Below the pieces are notes generated by a model. It worked only from the letters and a program-made list of their open reading frames with translations. It had not been told where the DNA came from and did no database searches. The translations under genes and the position numbers were made by a program. Positions 16,637 through 24,995 of a DNA stretch of 64,000 bases are shown in pieces; within the stretch, counting starts at the first letter, position 1; each line of letters begins with the position of its first letter. Location of the stretch: assembly GCA_014239365.1 (NCBI GenBank), contig JAAZZB010000053.1:1-64000 (forward strand), given 5' to 3'. This DNA comes from Verrucomicrobiia bacterium. GTDB lineage: Bacteria; Verrucomicrobiota; Verrucomicrobiia; Limisphaerales; UBA1100.

Positions 16637-17791
16637 ATGAATCCACTCACGCTGATTCTAAAGGAGATGGGGCATCGCAAGGTGAACGCCGTGTTCAGTT
16701 TGCTGGCCGTTGCCATTGCGGTGGGCGGTTCGATTATTTTTCACACCGCTTTCGCCGGAAGCCTGCAGCGCACCAAACGTATCCAACGCGATATGGGCCA
16801 AAACCTCCGCATCGTTTCCAAGGACACCGACCTCGCGCATTTTTGGGATGAAGGGTTTTCAAAAACCACGTTTCCTGAAAACTGGGTACAGAGTTTTACG
16901 AACATCAATGATACCATCAACTATTCGCATCTCTCCGCCGTGTTGAAGTGGAAAGTGCAATGGCGCCGTTCGCCCGCGATGATTTACGGCCTCGCCCCGC
17001 GCGAGGTAGCACCGCCCGGACGCAAAAAGCCGATTATGATTACGCCGGTCAAAAAAGGCACCGTGCTCTTGGGAAACGCATTGGCGGAAATTCATAACGT
17101 GAAGCGCGATGAAACGGTGACCGTTGAAGGCGATAAATTTTCAGTCGCGCGTGTGTTGTCGGAAAAAGGCAGCGGCGCGGAGATTCGCATTTATATGCAC
17201 CTCGCCGACGCGCAATCCGTGCTCAAACGCGAAGGGCTCATCAATGAAATCCAGGCGCTCGATTGCTATTGCGCCGATGAAACGCAGGACACACTCGTGC
17301 TGTTGCGCGAACAGCTCGCGCCCATTTTACCGCAAGCGCAAGTTTTCCGAATGCAGGATATGGCCGAGGCGCGCGAAAAACAGAGGCGCGATATTGAACA
17401 AACTTTTTCCACGCTAATGCCCGCAGTCATCATTTTGTGCGGCGTCATCGTTGGCGTGCTTGCCTTTGTGAACACCCGCGCGCGTCGGCAGGAAATTGGC
17501 ACCCTCCGCGCACTCGGCAAAGGCAGCGGCGAGATTGCCGCGTTGTTTCTTGGTAAGGCTTTGTTGCTTGGCGTGGTGGGCGCAGTGGGTGGCTTCGCGT
17601 TGGGCACGGGGTTGCTGTTTGGCTGGGGGAATGAAGTGCTGCAAATTTCGCCCAAGTTAATTGCTTGGGATTTTGAAAACCTTAAATGGGCGCTGCTGCT
17701 CGCGCCGGTGTTTGCGGCGTTGGCGAGTTTTATTCCGGCGATGCTGGCGGTCACGCAAGATCCCGCCGACACGTTGCGACACGACGGATGA
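16637..17791 (+). CDS. MacB/LolC-like ABC permease (FtsX family)
   Basis: 384 residues. One membrane helix near the N-terminus (about 19-42), a roughly 220-residue periplasmic domain, and three C-terminal helices (about 255-375) separated by RARRQEIGTLRALGKGSGEI. That segment is the typical FtsX-family cytoplasmic coupling loop. Type VII ABC transporters of this kind (MacB, LolCDE, FtsEX) transmit ATP-driven movement across the inner membrane to periplasmic partners rather than moving substrate through the membrane. The gene starts 5 bp after the ring-motif protein and overlaps its ATPase by 4 nt (ATGA), so these three are strong partner candidates. Confidence 0.88.
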   Translation: MNPLTLILKEMGHRKVNAVFSLLAVAIAVGGSIIFHTAFAGSLQRTKRIQRDMGQNLRIVSKDTDLAHFWDEGFSKTTFPENWVQSFTNINDTINYSHLSAVLKWKVQWRRSPAMIYGLAPREVAPPGRKKPIMITPVKKGTVLLGNALAEIHNVKRDETVTVEGDKFSVARVLSEKGSGAEIRIYMHLADAQSVLKREGLINEIQALDCYCADETQDTLVLLREQLAPILPQAQVFRMQDMAEAREKQRRDIEQTFSTLMPAVIILCGVIVGVLAFVNTRARRQEIGTLRALGKGSGEIAALFLGKALLLGVVGAVGGFALGTGLLFGWGNEVLQISPKLIAWDFENLKWALLLAPVFAALASFIPAMLAVTQDPADTLRHDG

Positions 17792-18414
17792 TTGCCTGCA
17801 AACAAGTCACCAAACGATTCGGCGCGGTCACTGCGTTGGCGCCGTTTGATTTGGAAGTGGCGTCCGGCGAATTCATCGCCATCAAAGGCGCCAGCGGAAG
17901 CGGCAAGACGACATTGCTGCTGACGCTCGGCGGGATGCTCCGGCCCAGCGACGGCGCGGTGAATTTTGATGGCTCGGATTTGTACGCCCAATCGCCCGCC
18001 ACGCGCGCGGATTATCGGGCCACGGAAGTGGGGTTCGTTTTTCAAATGTTCCACCTCGTGCCTTATCTCGGCGTGGAGGAGAATGTGCGGCTCGCCGCCC
18101 GCAATGGCGCGATGACACAACGTCCGCGCGAGTTGCTCGAACAATTTGGCTTGGGCCATCGTCTGACGCATACGCCGGGTGAGCTGAGCGCGGGCGAACG
18201 CCAACGCGTGGCACTGGCGCGCGCGTTGGTGAATGAGCCGCGTTTGATTTTGGCCGATGAACCGACGGGGAATTTGGACCCTGAAAATGACCGGCAAGTG
18301 TTCGGGCATTTAGCGGAGTTTCATCGCGCGGGCGGCACGGTGATTGTCGTTACCCACGGTTCCACGGCGGATGAATTTGCTGACCGCATTGTGAATTTAA
18401 AAACACCGGTATGA
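17788..18414 (+). CDS. MacB/LolD-like ABC ATPase
   Basis: 208 residues from ATG 17788, which overlaps the permease stop; longer in-frame starts run into the permease gene. Walker A GASGSGKTT at 34-42, Q-loop VFQMFHLVPYLGVEEN, signature LSAGERQRVALARAL and Walker B LILADEPTGNLD, with switch His in VTHGS. The FHLVPYLGVEEN segment is typical of the LolD/MacB subfamily. The signature has Ala in place of the second Gly (LSAGE), a tolerated change. It pairs with the adjacent FtsX-like permease. Confidence 0.9.
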   Translation: MIACKQVTKRFGAVTALAPFDLEVASGEFIAIKGASGSGKTTLLLTLGGMLRPSDGAVNFDGSDLYAQSPATRADYRATEVGFVFQMFHLVPYLGVEENVRLAARNGAMTQRPRELLEQFGLGHRLTHTPGELSAGERQRVALARALVNEPRLILADEPTGNLDPENDRQVFGHLAEFHRAGGTVIVVTHGSTADEFADRIVNLKTPV

Positions 18415-19757
18415 GATTTTTATTTTTGTTTATCAGCTTTTGCGTGAGTGCTGCGGATTGGCCGACGTACCGTGCTGATGCCTCGCGCAGCGGGGTGACG
18501 ACTGAGCAACTTGCGTTGCCGCTAAAACAAGCGTGGGTGCATCAACCGCTGCACGCGCCGCGTCCGGCTTGGCGCGGGCCGGCGAAGCGCGATCCCTACA
18601 ACAAGGTCGAAAACCTTAAGAACCGTCAGCTTTTCGATCACGCCTTTCACGTGGTTGCGGATGCGAAACAAATTTATTTTGGCTCCTCCGCCGATGATCA
18701 AATCCACTGCCTTAACGCGGACACCGGCAAAGAGAGTTGGACGTTTTTCACCGAAGGCCCCGTGCGGCTCGCCCCCACACTGCACGGCGGCAAACTGTAC
18801 GTCGGTTCGGATGACGGTCATGCGTATTGCATTTCCACCGCAGGTAAATCGATTTGGAGGCAGCGCCTCGCGCCAAGCGAATATCGCATCGCCGGCAATA
18901 ACCGGATCATTTCCGCGTGGCCCGTGCGTACGGGAATCCTTGTGCGCGATGACGTGGCGTATGCCGGCGCGGGAATGTTCCCCAGCGAGGGCGTGCACGT
19001 GGTGGCGTTTAGTGCTGCCGATGGCAAAGAGCGGTGGCGCACCGAACGAACAGACAAACCCGCGCAAGGCTATTTGTTGGTTTCCGAGGATCGCGTATAC
19101 GTGCCCGCCGGTCGCGATAATCCAGGGGTGTACGATCGCGCCAACGGCAAGCACTTGCGCGCCGTGGGCGGCGGCGGCGGCACGTACGCGTTGCTCACGG
19201 GAAACACCCTCGTCTTTGGGCCCGGACGAAAGGGGCAATTGGGTTTGGTGCAGGGTGAGAGCAAAGATATATTTGCTAATTTCTCAGGCAATCACATGAT
19301 TGTGTTTCGCGAAAAATCTTATTTGCACGCGGACAAAGCATTGAGTGTGCTGGATCGGGTTCGTTATTTGAAGCTCGAGGGCGAACGCAAACAAGTCGAT
19401 AAAGATCGCAAAACGGATGGGACACTGCTCGCCAAATTGCGCAAACAAAAATCGCCCGATGTGGCCGCGGTTTTAGAAAGAGTCACCGCCGGTGGTCGGC
19501 GCTTGGGTGAAATCAGCGCGGCAATGAAGGCGTGCTTCCTCTGGCGCGTGGACTGCGGCCAGCCGCACGCACTTGTTCTCGCGGGCGATACATTGTTCGC
19601 GGGCGGTGATAATGAGGTGGTTGCGTACTCAACGTCCGATGGCAAACAAGTTTGGAAGGCCAAAGTCAATGGAGTCGCGCTCGGTCTTGCCGTTGCTCAC
19701 GGTCGGTTATTGGTCAGCACAAATAAAGGCACCATTCACTGTTTCACCACAAAATGA
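18411..19757 (+). CDS. Secreted PQQ-like beta-propeller protein (BamB-like)
   Basis: 448 residues. A short signal peptide (LFLFISFCVSAA) is followed by DWPTYRADASRSGVTTEQL. Propeller repeats include HCLNADTGKESWTFFTEGP, SDDGHAYCISTAGKSIWRQ and VVAFSAADGKERWR. A charged helical insert (about 318-370) interrupts the propeller before it closes with VAYSTSDGKQVWKAK. It is collinear with the first 475 residues of the protein starting at 6276, including the WPVRTGIL motif and the helical insert. It overlaps both neighbours by 4 nt. Function is unknown; the family name does not prove PQQ binding. Confidence 0.85.
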   Translation: MRFLFLFISFCVSAADWPTYRADASRSGVTTEQLALPLKQAWVHQPLHAPRPAWRGPAKRDPYNKVENLKNRQLFDHAFHVVADAKQIYFGSSADDQIHCLNADTGKESWTFFTEGPVRLAPTLHGGKLYVGSDDGHAYCISTAGKSIWRQRLAPSEYRIAGNNRIISAWPVRTGILVRDDVAYAGAGMFPSEGVHVVAFSAADGKERWRTERTDKPAQGYLLVSEDRVYVPAGRDNPGVYDRANGKHLRAVGGGGGTYALLTGNTLVFGPGRKGQLGLVQGESKDIFANFSGNHMIVFREKSYLHADKALSVLDRVRYLKLEGERKQVDKDRKTDGTLLAKLRKQKSPDVAAVLERVTAGGRRLGEISAAMKACFLWRVDCGQPHALVLAGDTLFAGGDNEVVAYSTSDGKQVWKAKVNGVALGLAVAHGRLLVSTNKGTIHCFTTK

Positions 19758-22660
19758 AAAACGGACTCTTAATATTATTGGTGTTTGTCGGCACGCTTCA
19801 TTCCGCATTTGCGGTGGAAGAGGGGCTGTTGCATCGCTGGCGTTTTGAGCAGGCGAAGGATGGGGCGATTCCGGCAGTGGTCGGCGCGCCGGCAAAGTAT
19901 AGCGGCGCGGCGCAAGTGGTTAAGGTTGACGGCTTGAGTCGGCTGCAAATGAAAGGCACGGACAGTCGCGCGTGGGTGACGGATGATTTTAATTCGGTGA
20001 AGGTGCCCAAAAAATCCATCACCGTGGAGGCGTGGGTGAGCCCGGCGGCTCCGATGACGTGGGGCTGCATCGCGGGCATCATTCAGGACAACGGCGAATA
20101 TGAGCGCGGTTGGTTGCTGGGGTATCGCGAGCGGAAATTTGTTTTTACAATGGCCAGCGAGGGCAATCAAAAAATGGCATACACGCGGGGCAAGACCGAT
20201 TTTCAGGACAACCGCTGGTACCACGTGGTGGGCACTTACGACAGCGATACGAAGGTCACGTGCCTGTATGTGAACGGCAAATTGGAAGTGTCTGAGAAAC
20301 GCCATTCCGGTGGCATCAGTTATCCGCCCAAGGCTACTTTTGAGTTTGGGAATTATAAGGATAATGATGAGCAGTACCGCGGCAAAATCAGTCTCCACGA
20401 AATTTCCATTTACGAAAAGACACTGGACGGCACGACCATCGCGAAGCGGTTCAACGCGCGTAAAAACGAATTTTTGCTTCCGCCACAGCCGCTCGAGTTT
20501 GTGTCGTCCCCGCAGGTGCGCTGGGAAAATCGCAGCACGTTGCGGATGGAATGGGAAACGGCTGAGGCGCTCCCGGGTTACATCCGTTGGAAGCGCAAGG
20601 ACGGCACGGGCGAGCGGCGTTTTAAAATTGGCGCAACGAAACAAGTGTCAACTTTGTTGACCGACATTCCGGCGGAAGGCGAATTTGAGTATCGAATTAT
20701 TTCGAAGGGTAACGGGAAAACGGAATTCGCCAGTGATTGGCATAAATTTGACGCCTCGTTTTTTTATGAACTGCCGGATCGGCCCCAGCGGCCTTCGCCT
20801 TTCGCGAATGATGCGGCGATGCGGCGGGTGCAATCGGCGGCAACACGGATTCTTTCCGAAAGCGGCATTCGGCAGGGCTACGCGCTGGTGCTCGGCAGCG
20901 CGGAAGGGCGTTTGGCCTACGAGCTGGCGCGGCAAACGGAATTACAAGTGGTCGTTGTGGAACCGGATGCGGCCAAAGCGCAAGCCGCACGGCGGGCGTT
21001 GAGTGCGGCGGGGTTGTACGGCATTCGAGTAAGCGTGCACTCGGGCAGCGTGGCGGATTTGTCGTACGGGCCGTACTTTGCGAATCTCATTGTCTCGGGC
21101 AGTTTGTTGATGGATGGAACATTGCCGGGCGAGGATGCGGCGGAGTTGATGCGCGTGCTGCGTCCGGCGGGCGGCATGGCGATGCTTGGCCACGCGGGCG
21201 GTAAAGTTACGGCGACGGATTTTCAGGATTGGTTTAAGCGGGGTGGGGCGAAGTGCGAAGTTTCCAGCAAAGGCGGTGCAGTGTGGGCCACGGTGAAACG
21301 CGGCAAGCTCAAAGGCGCGGGTGAATGGACGCATCAATACGGCTCCGCGGACAACACGACCAACAGCCGCGATGACCTCGTGCGCGGCGAGATGGGCATC
21401 CTTTGGTGGGGCGAACCGGGGCCGCGGCCGATGCCTGACCGCGGTGGACGCAATCCCGCGCCGCTTGCTGCCAATGGCCGGATGTTTGTGCAGGGCGACC
21501 GCGTGCTGTTTGGGGTTGATGCCTATAACGGCACGGTGTTGTGGACGTTTTTTGCGCCCGAAATGCGTCGCTCGAATATGCCGCGCGATGGCTCAAATAT
21601 GGTGGCCACGGACGATACAGTTTTTGTCACCATCGGCAGCGAATGCATCGCGTTGGATGCACAGACCGGCCAACGTCGCACGGCGGTGAATGCGTCGAAG
21701 GGTCGCGATTGGGGATGGCTATCGGCGGGCAAAGGGCAGGTTCTTAATTCCACGGTGAAAAAAGGGTCCGGCTACAAGGCGGATGCCGGCGAGTGGTACG
21801 AAGTGTTCGAACCGGGCAAAGTGGAGCGCGTGGTCAGCGATTCATTGGTGAGCCACGATGCCGCCACCGGCAAACTGCAATGGGCGTATCGCGGCGGGGC
21901 GGTGGTGAATTCCACTCTCACCGTTGCGGACGACACAATTTATTTTGTGGAAAGCCGAAATCCCCAAGTCGCCAAGTCCGCCACCAGTCGTCATATGCCC
22001 GCGCAATTGAATGCCCAACATCTCGTGGCGCTGGATCGCGTGACCGGCAGGAAGTTATGGGAGAAGCCCGTGGATTTTGCCAAGTGCGAGTTTATGCTAT
22101 ATCTCGTTCACTCTAATGGCACGCTGGTGGCCACCGGCTCGGACCGCGCCAAGAAATATTATACATACGCTTATGATGTCAGTTCGCCCGCGTTGCGTTT
22201 TTCTGAAAAGCCGCTCATCAATGCGAATGTGCCCTTGCTCTGGGAGGAGGTGCACGATGCGGGGAAGCGCTTTAAGGGTGATGTGATAGAAACGCACCAC
22301 GGCGGTTTGTTGCAGCATCCATTAGTCGTGAAGGATGTTTTTTATTCTGACAATCGCGCTTTTGTTCTCCGAACCGGCAAGGAGCTTCCCATTCAATTTC
22401 CAAAGCGCCGAGGTTGCGGAAATATGGCTGCGAGCAATCACAGTATGTTTTACCGCCACCTCTCCCACGGTATATGGAATTTGGAAACGAACGATGCGAT
22501 CCAGCTTGAAGGACTTCGCAGCGGCTGCTGGCTCGGCATCATCCCCGCCCAAGGCTTAATGCTCGCCCCCGAAAGCAGCAGTTGCTGTTCCTGCACGGAT
22601 TCAATTCAAACTTCTGCAGCGTGGGTGCCTCGAACGGTTTTGAAAAAGAAATCAAATTGA
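19754..22660 (+). CDS. Secreted LamG / methyltransferase-like / PQQ-propeller protein
   Basis: 968 residues. Signal peptide (GLLILLVFVGTLHSAFA), then a LamG/concanavalin-like lectin domain (about 24-230) starting EEGLLHRWRFEQAKDG and containing ITVEAWVSP, VGTYDSDTKVTCLYVNGKLE and HEISIYEKTL. A fibronectin-III-like stretch (250-340) follows. Next is a Rossmann methyltransferase-like domain (about 365-500) with ALVLGSAEGRLAYELA, VVVEPDAAKAQAARR, FANLIVSGSLL and MRVLRPAGGMAM. A propeller runs from 530 to the end and closes with LRSGCWLGIIPAQGL and a CCSC cysteine motif. The last three parts match the back half of the split protein at 6276-10790. It is the last gene of the train. Confidence 0.85.
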   Translation: MKNGLLILLVFVGTLHSAFAVEEGLLHRWRFEQAKDGAIPAVVGAPAKYSGAAQVVKVDGLSRLQMKGTDSRAWVTDDFNSVKVPKKSITVEAWVSPAAPMTWGCIAGIIQDNGEYERGWLLGYRERKFVFTMASEGNQKMAYTRGKTDFQDNRWYHVVGTYDSDTKVTCLYVNGKLEVSEKRHSGGISYPPKATFEFGNYKDNDEQYRGKISLHEISIYEKTLDGTTIAKRFNARKNEFLLPPQPLEFVSSPQVRWENRSTLRMEWETAEALPGYIRWKRKDGTGERRFKIGATKQVSTLLTDIPAEGEFEYRIISKGNGKTEFASDWHKFDASFFYELPDRPQRPSPFANDAAMRRVQSAATRILSESGIRQGYALVLGSAEGRLAYELARQTELQVVVVEPDAAKAQAARRALSAAGLYGIRVSVHSGSVADLSYGPYFANLIVSGSLLMDGTLPGEDAAELMRVLRPAGGMAMLGHAGGKVTATDFQDWFKRGGAKCEVSSKGGAVWATVKRGKLKGAGEWTHQYGSADNTTNSRDDLVRGEMGILWWGEPGPRPMPDRGGRNPAPLAANGRMFVQGDRVLFGVDAYNGTVLWTFFAPEMRRSNMPRDGSNMVATDDTVFVTIGSECIALDAQTGQRRTAVNASKGRDWGWLSAGKGQVLNSTVKKGSGYKADAGEWYEVFEPGKVERVVSDSLVSHDAATGKLQWAYRGGAVVNSTLTVADDTIYFVESRNPQVAKSATSRHMPAQLNAQHLVALDRVTGRKLWEKPVDFAKCEFMLYLVHSNGTLVATGSDRAKKYYTYAYDVSSPALRFSEKPLINANVPLLWEEVHDAGKRFKGDVIETHHGGLLQHPLVVKDVFYSDNRAFVLRTGKELPIQFPKRRGCGNMAASNHSMFYRHLSHGIWNLETNDAIQLEGLRSGCWLGIIPAQGLMLAPESSSCCSCTDSIQTSAAWVPRTVLKKKSN

Positions 22661-22691
22661 CACAGTCTGTGCTCTGTGTAATGTTGTCTGT

Positions 22692-22922
22692 GTGAAGACA
22701 ATAGCAGTATCAGAGACAGCTTATGAGCGGCTTGCAGTTTGGAAAAAAAGCCGAAAAGACACGTTTTCAAAGGTAATTGAGCGGATGGTGCCTGCAAAGG
22801 GCACATTCGATGCCGTGCTGGAGGCGACTGGAAATTTGCCTGATTTGTCCGATGAACAGGTGGATTCACTGGAATCAGCCGTTAACGAAGGCAGAAAAAC
22901 ATTGGATGACCCGTGGAAGTAG
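22692..22922 (+). CDS. vapB: VapB-type antitoxin
   Basis: 76 residues from a GTG. The start KTIAVSETAYERLAVWKK and the following SKVIERMV match the small VapB-like antitoxin family (PF02697-type) with a swapped-hairpin or ribbon-helix-helix-like DNA-binding part. The acidic C-terminal half would wrap the toxin. It overlaps the PIN-domain gene by 10 nt in antitoxin-toxin order, which is strong context. It lies 31 bp after the propeller train, but as a toxin-antitoxin unit it is probably independent. Confidence 0.8.
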   Translation: MKTIAVSETAYERLAVWKKSRKDTFSKVIERMVPAKGTFDAVLEATGNLPDLSDEQVDSLESAVNEGRKTLDDPWK

Positions 22923-23320
22923 TGGCCGACACCACCGTGCTGATTGACCTCTTCCGCCATCGGCGGCGGACGGAGGCACTGGCTGGATTGCGCCAAGCCT
23001 TGGGCGAGTCGGTGATTCTTTTGCCGTGGATAGTTCAGGCCGAGTATGCACGGGGCGCGTATTATCAGGGCATTGGTCGCGAGGAATTAGAAAAGTATTT
23101 TCAGGCTTATACGCCTCTGCCGATGACCCCCGATTTGATTCACCTTTACGCCCAAACTTGGGCTGAGATGCGCCAACTGAAACTTCGTGTAGACTATCCC
23201 GACTTATGGATTGCAGTGGCCGCCTTGTTGAGGGGAGTGCCAGTCATCACACGCAACCGAAAGCACTTTGAAATGGTGCCGGGGCTGGAAGTGGTCAGCT
23301 ACAAAATTCCCTTACGCTAA
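22913..23320 (+). CDS. vapC: VapC-type PIN-domain ribonuclease toxin
   Basis: 135 residues from a GTG. PIN-domain acidic residues are visible: Asp6 in VADTTVLIDL, the Glu in QAEYARG (about 43) and the Asp in DYPDLWIAVAALLRGVPVITRN (about 96-99). The last line is the typical PIN C-terminal signature. VapC toxins cut tRNA or rRNA when freed from VapB. The 3' end overlaps the convergent DUF1501 gene by 9 bp. Confidence 0.88.
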   Translation: MEVVADTTVLIDLFRHRRRTEALAGLRQALGESVILLPWIVQAEYARGAYYQGIGREELEKYFQAYTPLPMTPDLIHLYAQTWAEMRQLKLRVDYPDLWIAVAALLRGVPVITRNRKHFEMVPGLEVVSYKIPLR

Positions 23321-24763
23321 AATTTGCTTCACCACTTTTCCGTGCACATCCGTTAGGCGGTAGTCTCTGCCTTGGTACCGGTACGTCAATTTTTCGTGGT
23401 TGATTCCTAGGAGGTGGAGGATGGTGGCGTTTAGGTCGTGGACGTGGACGGGGTCTTTGGCGATGTTGTAGCACCAGTCGTCGGTTTGGCCGTGGGTGAT
23501 GCCGCCTTTGATTCCGCCGCCGGCGAGCCATAGGGAGAAGCAGCGGGGATGGTGGTCACGGCCGAAGCTGTTGGCGTTGCCGCCTTGGCGGAAGACAGTG
23601 CGGCCGAATTCGCCGCCCCAGATGATGAGGGTGTCGTCGAGGAGGCCGCGTTCTTTTAAATCGAGCACGAGGGCGGCGCTGCCTTGATCGGTTTCTTTGG
23701 TGATTTTTGGATGGCGGTTGGGGAGGTTGCTGTGGTGATCCCAGCCGCGATGGTAAAGCTGAATGAAACGGACGTCGCGCTCGGCAAGGCGGCGGGCGAG
23801 GAGGCAATTGGCGGCGTGGGTGCCGGGGATGCGGGCGTCTTTGCCATAGAGTTTGAAGGTGCTTTCGGGTTCTTTGGATAAATCAGTCAAATCAGGCACG
23901 CTCATTTGCATTCGGTGCGCCATCTCGTACGCGGCGATGCGGGTATCGATTTCGGGGTTGCCGGTGGCTTCGCGGCGCACGGAATTTAGTTCCGACAACG
24001 AATCGAGTAATTGTCGTCTGCCTTTTGCGGTGTCGCCGGTGGGGTCGTTTAGATAAAGGACGGGGTTGTTGCCGGCACGAAATTTCACGCCCTGATGATT
24101 GCTTGGCAGAAATCCGCTTCCCCAAAGGCGTGCGTAGAGCGGTTGGGCCTGATGGTCGGTGCATTTGCTGTGGAGGACGACGAAGGCGGGGAGGTCTTTG
24201 CTGGCGCTGCCGAGGCCGTAGCTGGCCCACGCGCCGAGGCTGGGGCGGCCGGGTTGTTGGTGGCCGGTTTGGAAAAAGGTGATGGCGGGATCGTGGTTGA
24301 TGGCCTCGGTGTGCATCGAGCGAATGAGACACATTTCGTCGACGATTTTATGATGCCACGGGAGGAGGTTGCTGATTTGCGTGCCGCTCTGGCCGTGGGC
24401 GCGGAAGGGGGAGAATGACTTGGCGGCGGGGAAAGTTTTTTGGCGCGAAGTCATTCCGGTGAGGCGTTGGCCTTTGCGAATGGAGTCGGGCAGGTTTTGG
24501 CCGTTGAGTTTTTCCAGCGAGGGCTTGGGGTCAAAGAGATCAACCTGCGACGGTGCGCCGCTTTGGTACATATAAATGACACGCTTGGCCTTGGGCGCGA
24601 AGTGGGGCAAGTCGGGCAAGCCGGACATGAGGTCGGGGAGGGTAGGCTTTGCCGGTTTGGCGAAGAGATCTTCGTTGAGCAGCGAGGCAAGGGCGGCGCT
24701 GCCGATGCCGGTGGCGGAGCGGTGGAAGAAATGGCGGCGGTTTATGGAATTATCAATTATCAT
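23312..24763 (-). CDS. DUF1501 family protein, probably Tat-exported
   Basis: 483 residues. The N-terminus INRRHFFHRSATGIGSAALA has a twin-arginine-like motif and hydrophobic stretch. The body is a DUF1501 protein with an alkaline-phosphatase-like core: KRVIYMYQSGAPSQVDLFDP, GWDHHSNLP, LIIWGGEFGRTV and NSFGRDHHPRCFSLWLAGGG with its His/Asp metal-ligand candidates. The family is greatly expanded in Planctomycetes and Verrucomicrobia and is nearly always paired with DUF1549/DUF1553 proteins, as here. Biochemical function is not settled. Confidence 0.92.
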   Translation of the reverse strand: MIIDNSINRRHFFHRSATGIGSAALASLLNEDLFAKPAKPTLPDLMSGLPDLPHFAPKAKRVIYMYQSGAPSQVDLFDPKPSLEKLNGQNLPDSIRKGQRLTGMTSRQKTFPAAKSFSPFRAHGQSGTQISNLLPWHHKIVDEMCLIRSMHTEAINHDPAITFFQTGHQQPGRPSLGAWASYGLGSASKDLPAFVVLHSKCTDHQAQPLYARLWGSGFLPSNHQGVKFRAGNNPVLYLNDPTGDTAKGRRQLLDSLSELNSVRREATGNPEIDTRIAAYEMAHRMQMSVPDLTDLSKEPESTFKLYGKDARIPGTHAANCLLARRLAERDVRFIQLYHRGWDHHSNLPNRHPKITKETDQGSAALVLDLKERGLLDDTLIIWGGEFGRTVFRQGGNANSFGRDHHPRCFSLWLAGGGIKGGITHGQTDDWCYNIAKDPVHVHDLNATILHLLGINHEKLTYRYQGRDYRLTDVHGKVVKQILA

Positions 24764-24783
24764 TTTTCAATTTTCAAGGAGGG

Positions 24784-24984
24784 GTGAATGACCAAGGCTC
24801 AATGAGCAAATCCCAAGGAATGACCAATGATTCAATGAGCGAAAATGGAGGAGCGAGCTTGCGAGTCCGCGCACGCTCAATCCGCAAACGGACTCGCAAG
24901 CTCGTCCCTCCAAAACCACGCGTCTGGCTTGCGCTTGGTAATTGGGGATTGGGAATTCCTTGGTCATTGGGTTTTGGGCATTGG
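24784..24984. repeat. Composite palindromic element containing GGAGGGACGAGC family, copy 2
   Basis: The core is two inverted 23-bp arms at 24847-24869 and 24889-24911, the same family as at 14306-14362 (first arm with two changes). Outside it lies a second, looser inverted pair: CCAAGGAATGACCAATG on the left (about 24812-24828) and TTCCTTGGTCATTGG on the right (about 24956-24970), in low-complexity sequence rich in ATTGG. The element fills the spacer between the DUF1501 gene and the cytochrome gene. Confidence 0.75.
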
Positions 24985-24995
24985 TAATTTAAAAT

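Noticed and set aside
17686..17787. Longer N-terminus for the MacB/LolD-like ATPase
   Set aside because: The extension lies fully inside the permease gene in another frame and has no family similarity; ATG 17788 gives the normal start and an ATGA overlap.
15139..18414. A type III secretion system or flagellar cluster
   Set aside because: Only the ring-motif resemblance is present; there are no export apparatus, ATPase, secretin or rod genes.
24784..24995. Small genes in the spacer upstream of the DUF1501 gene
   Set aside because: The open frames cross the palindromes and low-complexity ATTGG sequence and have no plausible product.
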